Below, one piece after another: positions 12,811 to 24,143 of a stretch of 64,000 nt of DNA; within the stretch, counting starts at the first letter, position 1; every line of letters begins with the position of its first letter. The notes beneath the pieces are model-generated. The model was not told where the DNA came from, ran no database searches, and was given only the letters and a program-made list of their open reading frames with translations. The position numbers and the translations under genes are program-made. This DNA comes from Clusia tigrina (Eukaryota; Arthropoda; Insecta; Diptera; Clusiidae). The stretch lies in the NCBI GenBank assembly GCA_920105625.2, contig OV050030.1, positions 317,010,789-317,074,788 on the forward strand, given 5' to 3'.

Positions 12811-14908
12811 AAAATACCTTACGAAATTTTTATTAAAGAAAAGGGCAAACTCGACTACTTGAAGTCATTTGGTTCCAAAGTAATGGTTCTCGATAAGGAT
12901 CCCGGCAAAAATAAGTTTGCACCGAGAGCAACCGAGGGAATATTTGTGGGGTATCCACACGACAAAAAGGGATATCGCATATGGATGCTAAGCTCACATA
13001 AAATAATATGTGCGCGTGATGTTAAATTCGTCGATGAGATTTGTGGGCAGCAAAGCATTTCAAACAAACTCTCTGAAACCCTGCTACCATGTAGTCCCAC
13101 TACATCAAGCGATAGAAGTTTCGTTGAATTCTCTCCTCGTCCACCGAGAAACAACATGATTGCTGACAACAGAACTCCAGTGGTAGCAGTGAACAGCCAA
13201 GAAGATGAAGGTAGAGCTCCTGGTCGGCCAAAGATGTTGCGCACAGGGCGTAGAGGACGACCTCGAAAACTTTTTCGCGCTCGCACGTTGACTCCAGAAG
13301 AAAAACCTCCAGAGGAGCCTAAAGTTGAATCAGATGAGCTGGAGGACGATGTTTTTGCTAGCGTAGCCGAAATTAGTATACGAAGTGCAATGAACGGGCC
13401 TGCGTGCGAAGAATGGAAGGATGCCATCGAGTCAGAAGTGGTGAGTCTTATTGAAAATGATACATGATGTGGATTAGATGGCAATATTGAACGCCGAAAG
13501 GCACGACTAGTAGCAAAAGGCTATAGCCAAAAACATGGTGTAGATTATCACCAAACATTCGCACCAGTGGCCAGACTGGAAACTTTGCGACTAATGCTTG
13601 CTTTATCCGTACAGTTTGGACTCGCGATCTGGCAATTTGACGTTGTGACTGCTTACTTTAATGGTACATTAGAAGAAAAGATATTTATGAAAGTACCAGA
13701 CATGCTGAGTGAGATGCTGGAGCGTATTGTTTTAAAACAAGGTAGAAGCACTGATATGGGTATACGAGCGAATAAAATGTTAAACGATTTTCGTGATGGT
13801 GGTAATGTTTGTGCACTTAAAAAGGCTCTGTACGGGCTCAAACAAGCAGGTCGTCAATGGTATAAGAAGTTGAAAGCCAAACTTGTAAGTATTGGGTTTA
13901 AGCCAATTATGAATGAGCTATGCTTATTTTATTGTCACGTAAATAACGAACTCACATTACTGTTGGTGTACGTCGACGATATTCTTATTGCATCACAATA
14001 TAGAAAAGCTGTAAGAAAATTTAAAGATCAACTTTTGAAGGACTTTGCAATCAAGGATCTCGGTTTGGCAAATTTCTGCCTTGGTTTGGAAATAATCCAA
14101 AATAACGCCGTTATAAAATTAAAGCAATCAGGATATATAAAAGAATTGCTCAGAAGTTATGGCATGTCTGATTGCAATGCCGTGGCCACGCCTGCAGACA
14201 TAAACACTCAATTTGATAATGCATTAAGCAAACCATGCGAAGGATGTCCCTACCGAGAGCTAATTGGTGCTTTGATGTATCTATCAGTGGCAACGAGACT
14301 TGATATTGCGAATTTCATATCAAGATTTGCGCAGTTTTTGAATAACCCTCTTGATTGCCATTGGCAGGCTGCTAAAAAGAGTTTTGCGGTATTTGGCTGG
14401 TTCGGTAAATAAAGGCTTAGAATATAAAAGGACGAATAATCCACTGCTTGCTTACACCGATGCTGATTGGGGTGGATGCGTTGTGGACCGTCGCTCTTAT
14501 ACAGGCTACGTGTTTATTCTCAGTGGAGCTGCTATAACCTGGAAATCGCAGAAGCAACGTACCGTAGCACTTTCTTCTACCGAAGCCGAGTACGTCAGTT
14601 TAGCTGAAGCAGCGAAAGAGGCAATTTATTTGCGAAGTTTCTTAAATGAGCTTGACTTAAGTGATCTCGCTAGAATTACAATTTTTGTGGACAATCGAGG
14701 AGCACAGTGTTTGGCGAGTGATTCTGTATTTCATGCTCGCACGAAACATATAGATATGAGACATCATTTTGTTCGAGAGTCGGTTGCCGCTAAGATGTTT
14801 GTATTGAAACATGTACCAACACAGTAAATGATTGCCGATATAATGACTAAATCACTGCCGAGAGCAACTCATGAGAGATGTCTAACAGGACTTGGTTTCT
14901 GCACTTAA
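12811..14908 (+). pseudogene. copia unit 3: integrase C-terminus, RT and RNase H, broken
   Basis: Open 12859-13467, 13567-14412 and RNase H to 14827. It has the five-A frameshift in the GCTAAAAAG run, the YVDD motif intact and the full-type RNase H tail ending HVPTQ before an in-frame TAA. First unit from the left with Tyr in KKGYRIW and Pro in LTPEEK. Confidence 0.92.
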
Positions 14909-14923
14909 GACAACCTGCATATT

Positions 14924-14932
14924 GAGAGGGAG
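14924..14932 (+). other. Polypurine tract
   Basis: GAGAGGGAG lies immediately upstream of LTR4, and the same tract precedes every LTR. In LTR retrotransposons the polypurine tract primes plus-strand DNA synthesis. Its position against the TG of the LTR supports the LTR boundary. Confidence 0.8.
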
Positions 14933-15232
<300 letters not shown>

Positions 15233-15286
15233 GGTTATGGGCCCAGATGCGCCAAATTTAATAATTGAATAGTTTTTAAATTTGTA

Positions 15287-17236
15287 ATGAGCGATATTGA
15301 AGAGATCAGTGAAGTTTTTGACGCAAAAGTTGATCGGAAAAATTTCAGCACGAGTGACAATTTTGCAAAGAAAATGGCAGCAAACTCCTTATCTAGTTCC
15401 TCGCGAATCGAATTATTATCAAAAGATAATTACGATACGTGGAGTCTGCAGGTCGAGGCGCTGCTAATCAAAAATGATCTTTGGGAGTTCGGCAGCGGCG
15501 GCTTTGTAATGCCAGTAGAGGATGTCGCAAGAAGCGCTTGGGTAAAACAGGATAAGAAAGCCAAAGCGGATCTAATCTTATCAATACAGCCTTCGGAGCT
15601 AAAACAAATACGTGGATGTGAGACTTCACGTGAAGTTTGGCTTAAGCTTGAGAGTATTTATGCTTCAAAGGGGCCTGCGCGTAAAGCGACATTGTTGAAG
15701 CAACTTATGCTGCAGAAGCTGGATGAAGGTGGCGATGTAAAAGACCACATCGCACGTTTCATGGATGTAGTTGATAAGTTAGAAAGCATGAGCATTGAGG
15801 TAAATGGCGATTTACTAACCATTATGTTGCTGTATAGCCTTCCATCAAGTTTTGAAAACTTTCGTTGCGCAATCGAATCTCGTGATGAACTACCTACTGC
15901 CGAGGTTTTGAAAGTCAAAATTATAGAAGAGAGCGAGGCACGATTGCAAGCTTCTGGAAGTGTGATAGCAATGGTTGCTGGGGGTCGCACACGTGATCGT
16001 AAGTCTAATTTGGAACATGGGAAAATGGCTACGAAAGACATTAGATGTTTCAAGTGCGGTGCGATTGGACTCAAGGCGAATGCTTGTTCTGCAAAGAAAA
16101 ACAATAATGCAAAAGGTTACAAGCAGTCTCATCATGTTGACGAAACATACGCCGTATGCCATTCTGTAACTACTGGAATGACTGTTTCAACAAACACTAA
16201 TCGTGCTTGGATTCTCGATAGTGGTTGCACAGCGCATTTATGTGGAGATGAAAGTATTTTTAATTCAATAACCAAATCTCTAAAAGTTAAGTTAAATCTG
16301 GCAAGCCAAGCCTGTGCTGAGGTTCAAGGCACTGGCGTGGTGGAGCTGACAGTGGCTGGCGATAGTGGTAATCGCTGCATTCAATTTAAAAATACGCTTT
16401 TTGTACCTGATCCTCGAACTAATCTCATATCGGTAGCAAAAATTACGGACAAAGGTCATACTGTTACATTTTCGAAAGATAGTGCGTATGTTTGCGATGT
16501 GAATGGCAGAAAATCGCTTATAGCCGATCGTAGAGGCGATTTGTTTTATCTACGCGAGAGTAGCGAATGCGCTGCTATCCAATCGAAGTGCTCCGAACTG
16601 TTGAAGTGGCATTGTCGATTGGGTCACTTAAACGCGAAGGATATGATTAGATTAATTAAGATCGGTACTTTGCCTAAAGTTGATATTGATGACCTCAAAT
16701 TAATCGCGACATGTGAGGTGTGCTTAAAGGGTAAGATGACCGCATTGCCGTTTACCAATTCCCACAATCCATGCGGTGAGATGTTGAAGATAGTACACTC
16801 AGATGTGGTTGGTCCTTTTCGTACGGAATCTACGGAACGAGCCAGGTATTTTGTTACGTTCATAGACGACAGCTCTAGATGGTGTGAGGTATATTTCTTA
16901 CGAGAGAAAAGCGGTGTTTTCGAAGCTTTTAAAATGTATCAGCGATTTGTGGAAAATCAAACTGGGCAAAGAATAAAATGCTTGCAGTCAGACAATGGGC
17001 GTGAGTATTCTAATAACGATTTTAATAAATATCTTTCAGATCATGGCATTTTACGGAGACTGTCTATTCCTCGGACTCCAGAACAAAACGGAGTCGCAGA
17101 GCGTCAGAATCGTACGCTATTAGATATGGCAAGGTGTCTTTTGCTCCAATCAGGATTGAGTCAGACGTTTTGGTCATCGGCCGTGTCGACGGCATGTTAT
17201 ATACGCAATAGATGTCCAACAAGCAGTTTAAAATGA
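15287..17236 (+). CDS. copia unit 4: gag-protease-integrase ORF (649 aa), reference copy
   Basis: Used as the reference unit. Gag spans about residues 1-250 and contains a gag UBN2-like region (YDTWSLQVEALL). A CCHC-type knuckle at residues 254-267 has Leu where His is expected (CFKCGAIGLKANAC). The aspartic protease site DSG is at 311-313 within ILDSGCTAHLC. The integrase HHCC zinc domain uses H442, H447, C476 and C479. The catalytic triad is D506, D569 and E605, with 35 residues between the last two. The ATG at 15287 is chosen because it is the first in frame after the primer site and is kept in all units. Copia normally makes one gag-pol polyprotein; here TGA at 17234-17236 cuts it inside integrase, where related elements have a sense codon just before the KIPYE-type motif. 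Confidence 0.9.
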   Translation: MSDIEEISEVFDAKVDRKNFSTSDNFAKKMAANSLSSSSRIELLSKDNYDTWSLQVEALLIKNDLWEFGSGGFVMPVEDVARSAWVKQDKKAKADLILSIQPSELKQIRGCETSREVWLKLESIYASKGPARKATLLKQLMLQKLDEGGDVKDHIARFMDVVDKLESMSIEVNGDLLTIMLLYSLPSSFENFRCAIESRDELPTAEVLKVKIIEESEARLQASGSVIAMVAGGRTRDRKSNLEHGKMATKDIRCFKCGAIGLKANACSAKKNNNAKGYKQSHHVDETYAVCHSVTTGMTVSTNTNRAWILDSGCTAHLCGDESIFNSITKSLKVKLNLASQACAEVQGTGVVELTVAGDSGNRCIQFKNTLFVPDPRTNLISVAKITDKGHTVTFSKDSAYVCDVNGRKSLIADRRGDLFYLRESSECAAIQSKCSELLKWHCRLGHLNAKDMIRLIKIGTLPKVDIDDLKLIATCEVCLKGKMTALPFTNSHNPCGEMLKIVHSDVVGPFRTESTERARYFVTFIDDSSRWCEVYFLREKSGVFEAFKMYQRFVENQTGQRIKCLQSDNGREYSNNDFNKYLSDHGILRRLSIPRTPEQNGVAERQNRTLLDMARCLLLQSGLSQTFWSSAVSTACYIRNRCPTSSLK

Positions 17237-19334
17237 AAAATACCTTACGAAATTTTTATTAAAGAAAAGGGCAAACTCGACTACTTGAAGTCATTTGGTT
17301 CCAAAGTAATGGTTCTCGATAAGGATCCCGGCAAAAATAAGTTTGCACCGAGAGCAACCGAGGGAATATTTGTGGGGTATCCACACGACAAAAAGGGATA
17401 TCGCATATGGATGCTAAGCTCACATAAAATAATATGTGCGCGTGATGTTAAATTCGTCGATGAGATTTGTGGGCAGCAAAGCATTTCAAACAAACTCTCT
17501 GAAACCCTGCTACCATGTAGTCCCACTACATCAAGCGATAGAAGTTTCGTTGAATTCTCTCCTCGTCCACCGAGAAACAACATGATTGCTGACAACAGAA
17601 CTCCAGTGGTAGCAGTGAACAGCCAAGAAGATGAAGGTAGAGCTCCTGGTCGGCCAAAGATGTTGCGCACAGGGCGTAGAGGACGACCTCGAAAACTTTT
17701 TCGCGCTCGCACGTTGACTCCAGAAGAAAAACCTCCAGAGGAGCCTAAAGTTGAATCAGATGAGCTGGAGGACGATGTTTTTGCTAGCGTAGCCGAAATT
17801 AGTATACGAAGTGCAATGAACGGGCCTGCGTGCGAAGAATGGAAGGATGCCATCGAGTCAGAAGTGGTGAGTCTTATTGAAAATGATACATGATGTGGAT
17901 TAGATGGCAATATTGAACGCCGAAAGGCACGACTAGTAGCAAAAGGCTATAGCCAAAAACATGGTGTAGATTATCACCAAACATTCGCACCAGTGGCCAG
18001 ACTGGAAACTTTGCGACTAATGCTTGCTTTATCCGTACAGTTTGGACTCGCGATCTGGCAATTTGACGTTGTGACTGCTTACTTTAATGGTACATTAGAA
18101 GAAAAGATATTTATGAAAGTACCAGACATGCTGAGTGAGATGCTGGAGCGTATTGTTTTAAAACAAGGTAGAAGCACTGATATGGGTATACGAGCGAATA
18201 AAATGTTAAACGATTTTCGTGATGGTGGTAATGTTTGTGCACTTAAAAAGGCTCTGTACGGGCTCAAACAAGCAGGTCGTCAATGGTATAAGAAGTTGAA
18301 AGCCAAACTTGTAAGTATTGGGTTTAAGCCAATTATGAATGAGCTATGCTTATTTTATTGTCACGTAAATAACGAACTCACATTACTGTTGGTGTACGTC
18401 GACGATATTCTTATTGCATCACAATATAGAAAAGCTGTAAGAAAATTTAAAGATCAACTTTTGAAGGACTTTGCAATCAAGGATCTCGGTTTGGCAAATT
18501 TCTGCCTTGGTTTGGAAATAATCCAAAATAACGCCGTTATAAAATTAAAGCAATCAGGATATATAAAAGAATTGCTCAGAAGTTATGGCATGTCTGATTG
18601 CAATGCCGTGGCCACGCCTGCAGACATAAACACTCAATTTGATAATGCATTAAGCAAACCATGCGAAGGATGTCCCTACCGAGAGCTAATTGGTGCTTTG
18701 ATGTATCTATCAGTGGCAACGAGACTTGATATTGCGAATTTCATATCAAGATTTGCGCAGTTTTTGAATAACCCTCTTGATTGCCATTGGCAGGCTGCTA
18801 AAAAGAGTTTTGCGGTATTTGGCTGGTTCGGTAAATAAAGGCTTAGAATATAAAAGGACGAATAATCCACTGCTTGCTTACACCGATGCTGATTGGGGTG
18901 GATGCGTTGTGGACCGTCGCTCTTATACAGGCTACGTGTTTATTCTCAGTGGAGCTGCTATAACCTGGAAATCGCAGAAGCAACGTACCGTAGCACTTTC
19001 TTCTACCGAAGCCGAGTACGTCAGTTTAGCTGAAGCAGCGAAAGAGGCAATTTATTTGCGAAGTTTCTTAAATGAGCTTGACTTAAGTGATCTCGCTAGA
19101 ATTACAATTTTTGTGGACAATCGAGGAGCACAGTGTTTGGCGAGTGATTCTGTATTTCATGCTCGCACGAAACATATAGATATGAGACATCATTTTGTTC
19201 GAGAGTCGGTTGCCGCTAAGATGTTTGTATTGAAACATGTACCAACACAGTAAATGATTGCCGATATAATGACTAAATCACTGCCGAGAGCAACTCATGA
19301 GAGATGTCTAACAGGACTTGGTTTCTGCACTTAA
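17237..19334 (+). pseudogene. copia unit 4: integrase C-terminus, RT and RNase H, broken
   Basis: The frame continues from gag-integrase. Residues after the TGA resemble the copia integrase tail (KIPYEIF, GIFVGYPHDKKGYRIW) and the start of RT (NGPACEEWKDAIESE). A second TGA at 17891-17893 is followed by DGNIERRKARLVAKGYSQ. By comparison with other copia RTs, roughly 20 residues between these are missing. RT is then open to 18838, with YVDD at 18395-18406. A five-A run shifts the frame into RNase H (TDADW, SSTEAEY, VDNRGAQ, HIDMRHHF), open to 19253. An in-frame TAA there is followed by MIADIMTKSLPRA up to the old pol stop at 19332-19334. Confidence 0.93.
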
Positions 19335-19358
19335 GACAACCTGCATATTGAGAGGGAG

Positions 19359-19662
<304 letters not shown>

Positions 19663-19716
19663 GGTTATGGGCCCAGATGCGCCAAATTTAATAATTGAAT
19701 AGTTTTTAAATTTGTA

Positions 19717-21666
19717 ATGAGCGATATTGAAGAGATCAGTGAAGTTTTTGACGCAAAAGTTGATCGGAAAAATTTCAGCACGAGTGACAATTTTGCAAAG
19801 AAAATGGCAGCAAACTCCTTATCTAGTTCCTCGCGAATCGAATTATTATCAAAAGATAATTACGATACGTGGAGTCTGCAGGTCGAGGCGCTGCTAATCA
19901 AAAATGATCTTTGGGAGTTCGGCAGCGGCGGCTTTGTAATGCCAGTAGAGGATGTCGCAAGAAGCGCTTGGGTAAAACAGGATAAGAAAGCCAAAGCGGA
20001 TCTAATCTTATCAATACAGCCTTCGGAGCTAAAACAAATACGTGGATGTGAGACTTCACGTGAAGTTTGGCTTAAGCTTGAGAGTATTTATGCTTCAAAG
20101 GGGCCTGCGCGTAAAGCGACATTGTTGAAGCAACTTATGCTGCAGAAGCTGGATGAAGGTGGCGATGTAAAAGACCACATCGCACGTTTCATGGATGTAG
20201 TTGATAAGTTAGAAAGCATGAGCATTGAGGTAAATGGCGATTTACTAACCATTATGTTGCTGTATAGCCTTCCATCAAGTTTTGAAAACTTTCGTTGCGC
20301 AATCGAATCTCGTGATGAACTACCTACTGCCGAGGTTTTGAAAGTCAAAATTATAGAAGAGAGCGAGGCACGATTGCAAGCTTCTGGAAGTGTGATAGCA
20401 ATGGTTGCTGGGGGTCGCACACGTGATCGTAAGTCTAATTTGGAACATGGGAAAATGGCTACGAAAGACATTAGATGTTTCAAGTGCGGTGCGATTGGAC
20501 TCAAGGCGAATGCTTGTTCTGCAAAGAAAAACAATAATGCAAAAGGTTACAAGCAGTCTCATCATGTTGACGAAACATACGCCGTATGCCATTCTGTAAC
20601 TACTGGAATGACTGTTTCAACAAACACTAATCGTGCTTGGATTCTCGATAGTGGTTGCACAGCGCATTTATGTGGAGATGAAAGTATTTTTAATTCAATA
20701 ACCAAATCTCTAAAAGTTAAGTTAAATCTGGCAAGCCAAGCCTGTGCTGAGGTTCAAGGCACTGGCGTGGTGGAGCTGACAGTGGCTGGCGATAGTGGTA
20801 ATCGCTGCATTCAATTTAAAAATACGCTTTTTGTACCTGATCCTCGAACTAATCTCATATCGGTAGCAAAAATTACGGACAAAGGTCATACTGTTACATT
20901 TTCGAAAGATAGTGCGTATGTTTGCGATGTGAATGGCAGAAAATCGCTTATAGCCGATCGTAGAGGCGATTTGTTTTATCTACGCGAGAGTAGCGAATGC
21001 GCTGCTATCCAATCGAAGTGCTCCGAACTGTTGAAGTGGCATTGTCGATTGGGTCACTTAAACGCGAAGGATATGATTAGATTAATTAAGATCGGTACTT
21101 TGCCTAAAGTTGATATTGATGACCTCAAATTAATCGCGACATGTGAGGTGTGCTTAAAGGGTAAGATGACCGCATTGCCGTTTACCAATTCCCACAATCC
21201 ATGCGGTGAGATGTTGAAGATAGTACACTCAGATGTGGTTGGTCCTTTTCGTACGGAATCTACGGAACGAGCCAGGTATTTTGTTACGTTCATAGACGAC
21301 AGCTCTAGATGGTGTGAGGTATATTTCTTACGAGAGAAAAGCGGTGTTTTCGAAGCTTTTAAAATGTATCAGCGATTTGTGGAAAATCAAACTGGGCAAA
21401 GAATAAAATGCTTGCAGTCAGACAATGGGCGTGAGTATTCTAATAACGATTTTAATAAATATCTTTCAGATCATGGCATTTTACGGAGACTGTCTATTCC
21501 TCGGACTCCAGAACAAAACGGAGTCGCAGAGCGTCAGAATCGTACGCTATTAGATATGGCAAGGTGTCTTTTGCTCCAATCAGGATTGAGTCAGACGTTT
21601 TGGTCATCGGCCGTGTCGACGGCATGTTATATACGCAATAGATGTCCAACAAGCAGTTTAAAATGA
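19717..21666 (+). CDS. copia unit 5: gag-protease-integrase ORF (649 aa)
   Basis: The translation is identical by eye to unit 4, including Leu in SLKVKLN and Ser in RTESTERA, which mark units 4-7. Confidence 0.9.
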   Translation: MSDIEEISEVFDAKVDRKNFSTSDNFAKKMAANSLSSSSRIELLSKDNYDTWSLQVEALLIKNDLWEFGSGGFVMPVEDVARSAWVKQDKKAKADLILSIQPSELKQIRGCETSREVWLKLESIYASKGPARKATLLKQLMLQKLDEGGDVKDHIARFMDVVDKLESMSIEVNGDLLTIMLLYSLPSSFENFRCAIESRDELPTAEVLKVKIIEESEARLQASGSVIAMVAGGRTRDRKSNLEHGKMATKDIRCFKCGAIGLKANACSAKKNNNAKGYKQSHHVDETYAVCHSVTTGMTVSTNTNRAWILDSGCTAHLCGDESIFNSITKSLKVKLNLASQACAEVQGTGVVELTVAGDSGNRCIQFKNTLFVPDPRTNLISVAKITDKGHTVTFSKDSAYVCDVNGRKSLIADRRGDLFYLRESSECAAIQSKCSELLKWHCRLGHLNAKDMIRLIKIGTLPKVDIDDLKLIATCEVCLKGKMTALPFTNSHNPCGEMLKIVHSDVVGPFRTESTERARYFVTFIDDSSRWCEVYFLREKSGVFEAFKMYQRFVENQTGQRIKCLQSDNGREYSNNDFNKYLSDHGILRRLSIPRTPEQNGVAERQNRTLLDMARCLLLQSGLSQTFWSSAVSTACYIRNRCPTSSLK

Positions 21667-23763
21667 AAAATACCTTACGAAATTTTTATTAAAGAAAAGG
21701 GCAAACTCGACTACTTGAAGTCATTTGGTTCCAAAGTAATGGTTCTCGATAAGGATCCCGGCAAAAATAAGTTTGCACCGAGAGCAACCGAGGGAATATT
21801 TGTGGGGTATCCACACGACAAAAAGGGATATCGCATATGGATGCTAAGCTCACATAAAATAATATGTGCGCGTGATGTTAAATTCGTCGATGAGATTTGT
21901 GGGCAGCAAAGCATTTCAAACAAACTCTCTGAAACCCTGCTACCATGTAGTCCCACTACATCAAGCGATAGAAGTTTCGTTGAATTCTCTCCTCGTCCAC
22001 CGAGAAACAACATGATTGCTGACAACAGAACTCCAGTGGTAGCAGTGAACAGCCAAGAAGATGAAGGTAGAGCTCCTGGTCGGCCAAAGATGTTGCGCAC
22101 AGGGCGTAGAGGACGACCTCGAAAACTTTTTCGCGCTCGCACGTTGACTCCAGAAGAAAAACCTCCAGAGGAGCCTAAAGTTGAATCAGATGAGCTGGAG
22201 GACGATGTTTTTGCTAGCGTAGCCGAAATTAGTATACGAAGTGCAATGAACGGGCCTGCGTGCGAAGAATGGAAGGATGCCATCGAGTCAGAAGTGGTGA
22301 GTCTTATTGAAAATGATACATGATGTGGATTAGATGGCAATATTGAACGCCGAAAGGCACGACTAGTAGCAAAAGGCTATAGCCAAAAACATGGTGTAGA
22401 TTATCACCAAACATTCGCACCAGTGGCCAGACTGGAAACTTTGCGACTAATGCTTGCTTTATCCGTACAGTTTGGACTCGCGATCTGGCAATTTGACGTT
22501 GTGACTGCTTACTTTAATGGTACATTAGAAGAAAAGATATTTATGAAAGTACCAGACATGCTGAGTGAGATGCTGGAGCGTATTGTTTTAAAACAAGGTA
22601 GAAGCACTGATATGGGTATACGAGCGAATAAAATGTTAAACGATTTTCGTGATGGTGGTAATGTTTGTGCACTTAAAAAGGCTCTGTACGGGCTCAAACA
22701 AGCAGGTCGTCAATGGTATAAGAAGTTGAAAGCCAAACTTGTAAGTATTGGGTTTAAGCCAATTATGAATGAGCTAGCTTATTTTATTGTCACGTAAATA
22801 ACGAACTCACATTACTGTTGGTGTACGTCGACGATATTCTTATTGCATCACAATATAGAAAAGCTGTAAGAAAATTTAAAGATCAACTTTTGAAGGACTT
22901 TGCAATCAAGGATCTCGGTTTGGCAAATTTCTGCCTTGGTTTGGAAATAATCCAAAATAACGCCGTTATAAAATTAAAGCAATCAGGATATATAAAAGAA
23001 TTGCTCAGAAGTTATGGCATGTCTGATTGCAATGCCGTGGCCACGCCTGCAGACATAAACACTCAATTTGATAATGCATTAAGCAAACCATGCGAAGGAT
23101 GTCCCTACCGAGAGCTAATTGGTGCTTTGATGTATCTATCAGTGGCAACGAGACTTGATATTGCGAATTTCATATCAAGATTTGCGCAGTTTTTGAATAA
23201 CCCTCTTGATTGCCATTGGCAGGCTGCTAAAAAGAGTTTTGCGGTATTTGGCTGGTTCGGTAAATAAAGGCTTAGAATATAAAAGGACGAATAATCCACT
23301 GCTTGCTTACACCGATGCTGATTGGGGTGGATGCGTTGTGGACCGTCGCTCTTATACAGGCTACGTGTTTATTCTCAGTGGAGCTGCTATAACCTGGAAA
23401 TCGCAGAAGCAACGTACCGTAGCACTTTCTTCTACCGAAGCCGAGTACGTCAGTTTAGCTGAAGCAGCGAAAGAGGCAATTTATTTGCGAAGTTTCTTAA
23501 ATGAGCTTGACTTAAGTGATCTCGCTAGAATTACAATTTTTGTGGACAATCGAGGAGCACAGTGTTTGGCGAGTGATTCTGTATTTCATGCTCGCACGAA
23601 ACATATAGATATGAGACATCATTTTGTTCGAGAGTCGGTTGCCGCTAAGATGTTTGTATTGAAACATGTACCAACACAGTAAATGATTGCCGATATAATG
23701 ACTAAATCACTGCCGAGAGCAACTCATGAGAGATGTCTAACAGGACTTGGTTTCTGCACTTAA
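21667..23763 (+). pseudogene. copia unit 5: integrase C-terminus, RT and RNase H, broken
   Basis: As unit 4 with one extra lesion: a 1-bp loss near 22776 (GAGCTAGC for GAGCTATGC) ends the RT frame at 22797, upstream of the active site. The YVDD part reopens at 22818. The five-A frameshift and full-type RNase H tail are present. Confidence 0.92.
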
Positions 23764-23787
23764 GACAACCTGCATATTGAGAGGGAG

Positions 23788-24089
<302 letters not shown>

Positions 24090-24143
24090 GGTTATGGGCC
24101 CAGATGCGCCAAATTTAATAATTGAATAGTTTTTAAATTTGTA

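Noticed and set aside
17234..17236. Selenocysteine or a variant genetic code using TGA
   Set aside because: Other stops of all three kinds interrupt the units and the neighbouring elements, so general decay explains them better.
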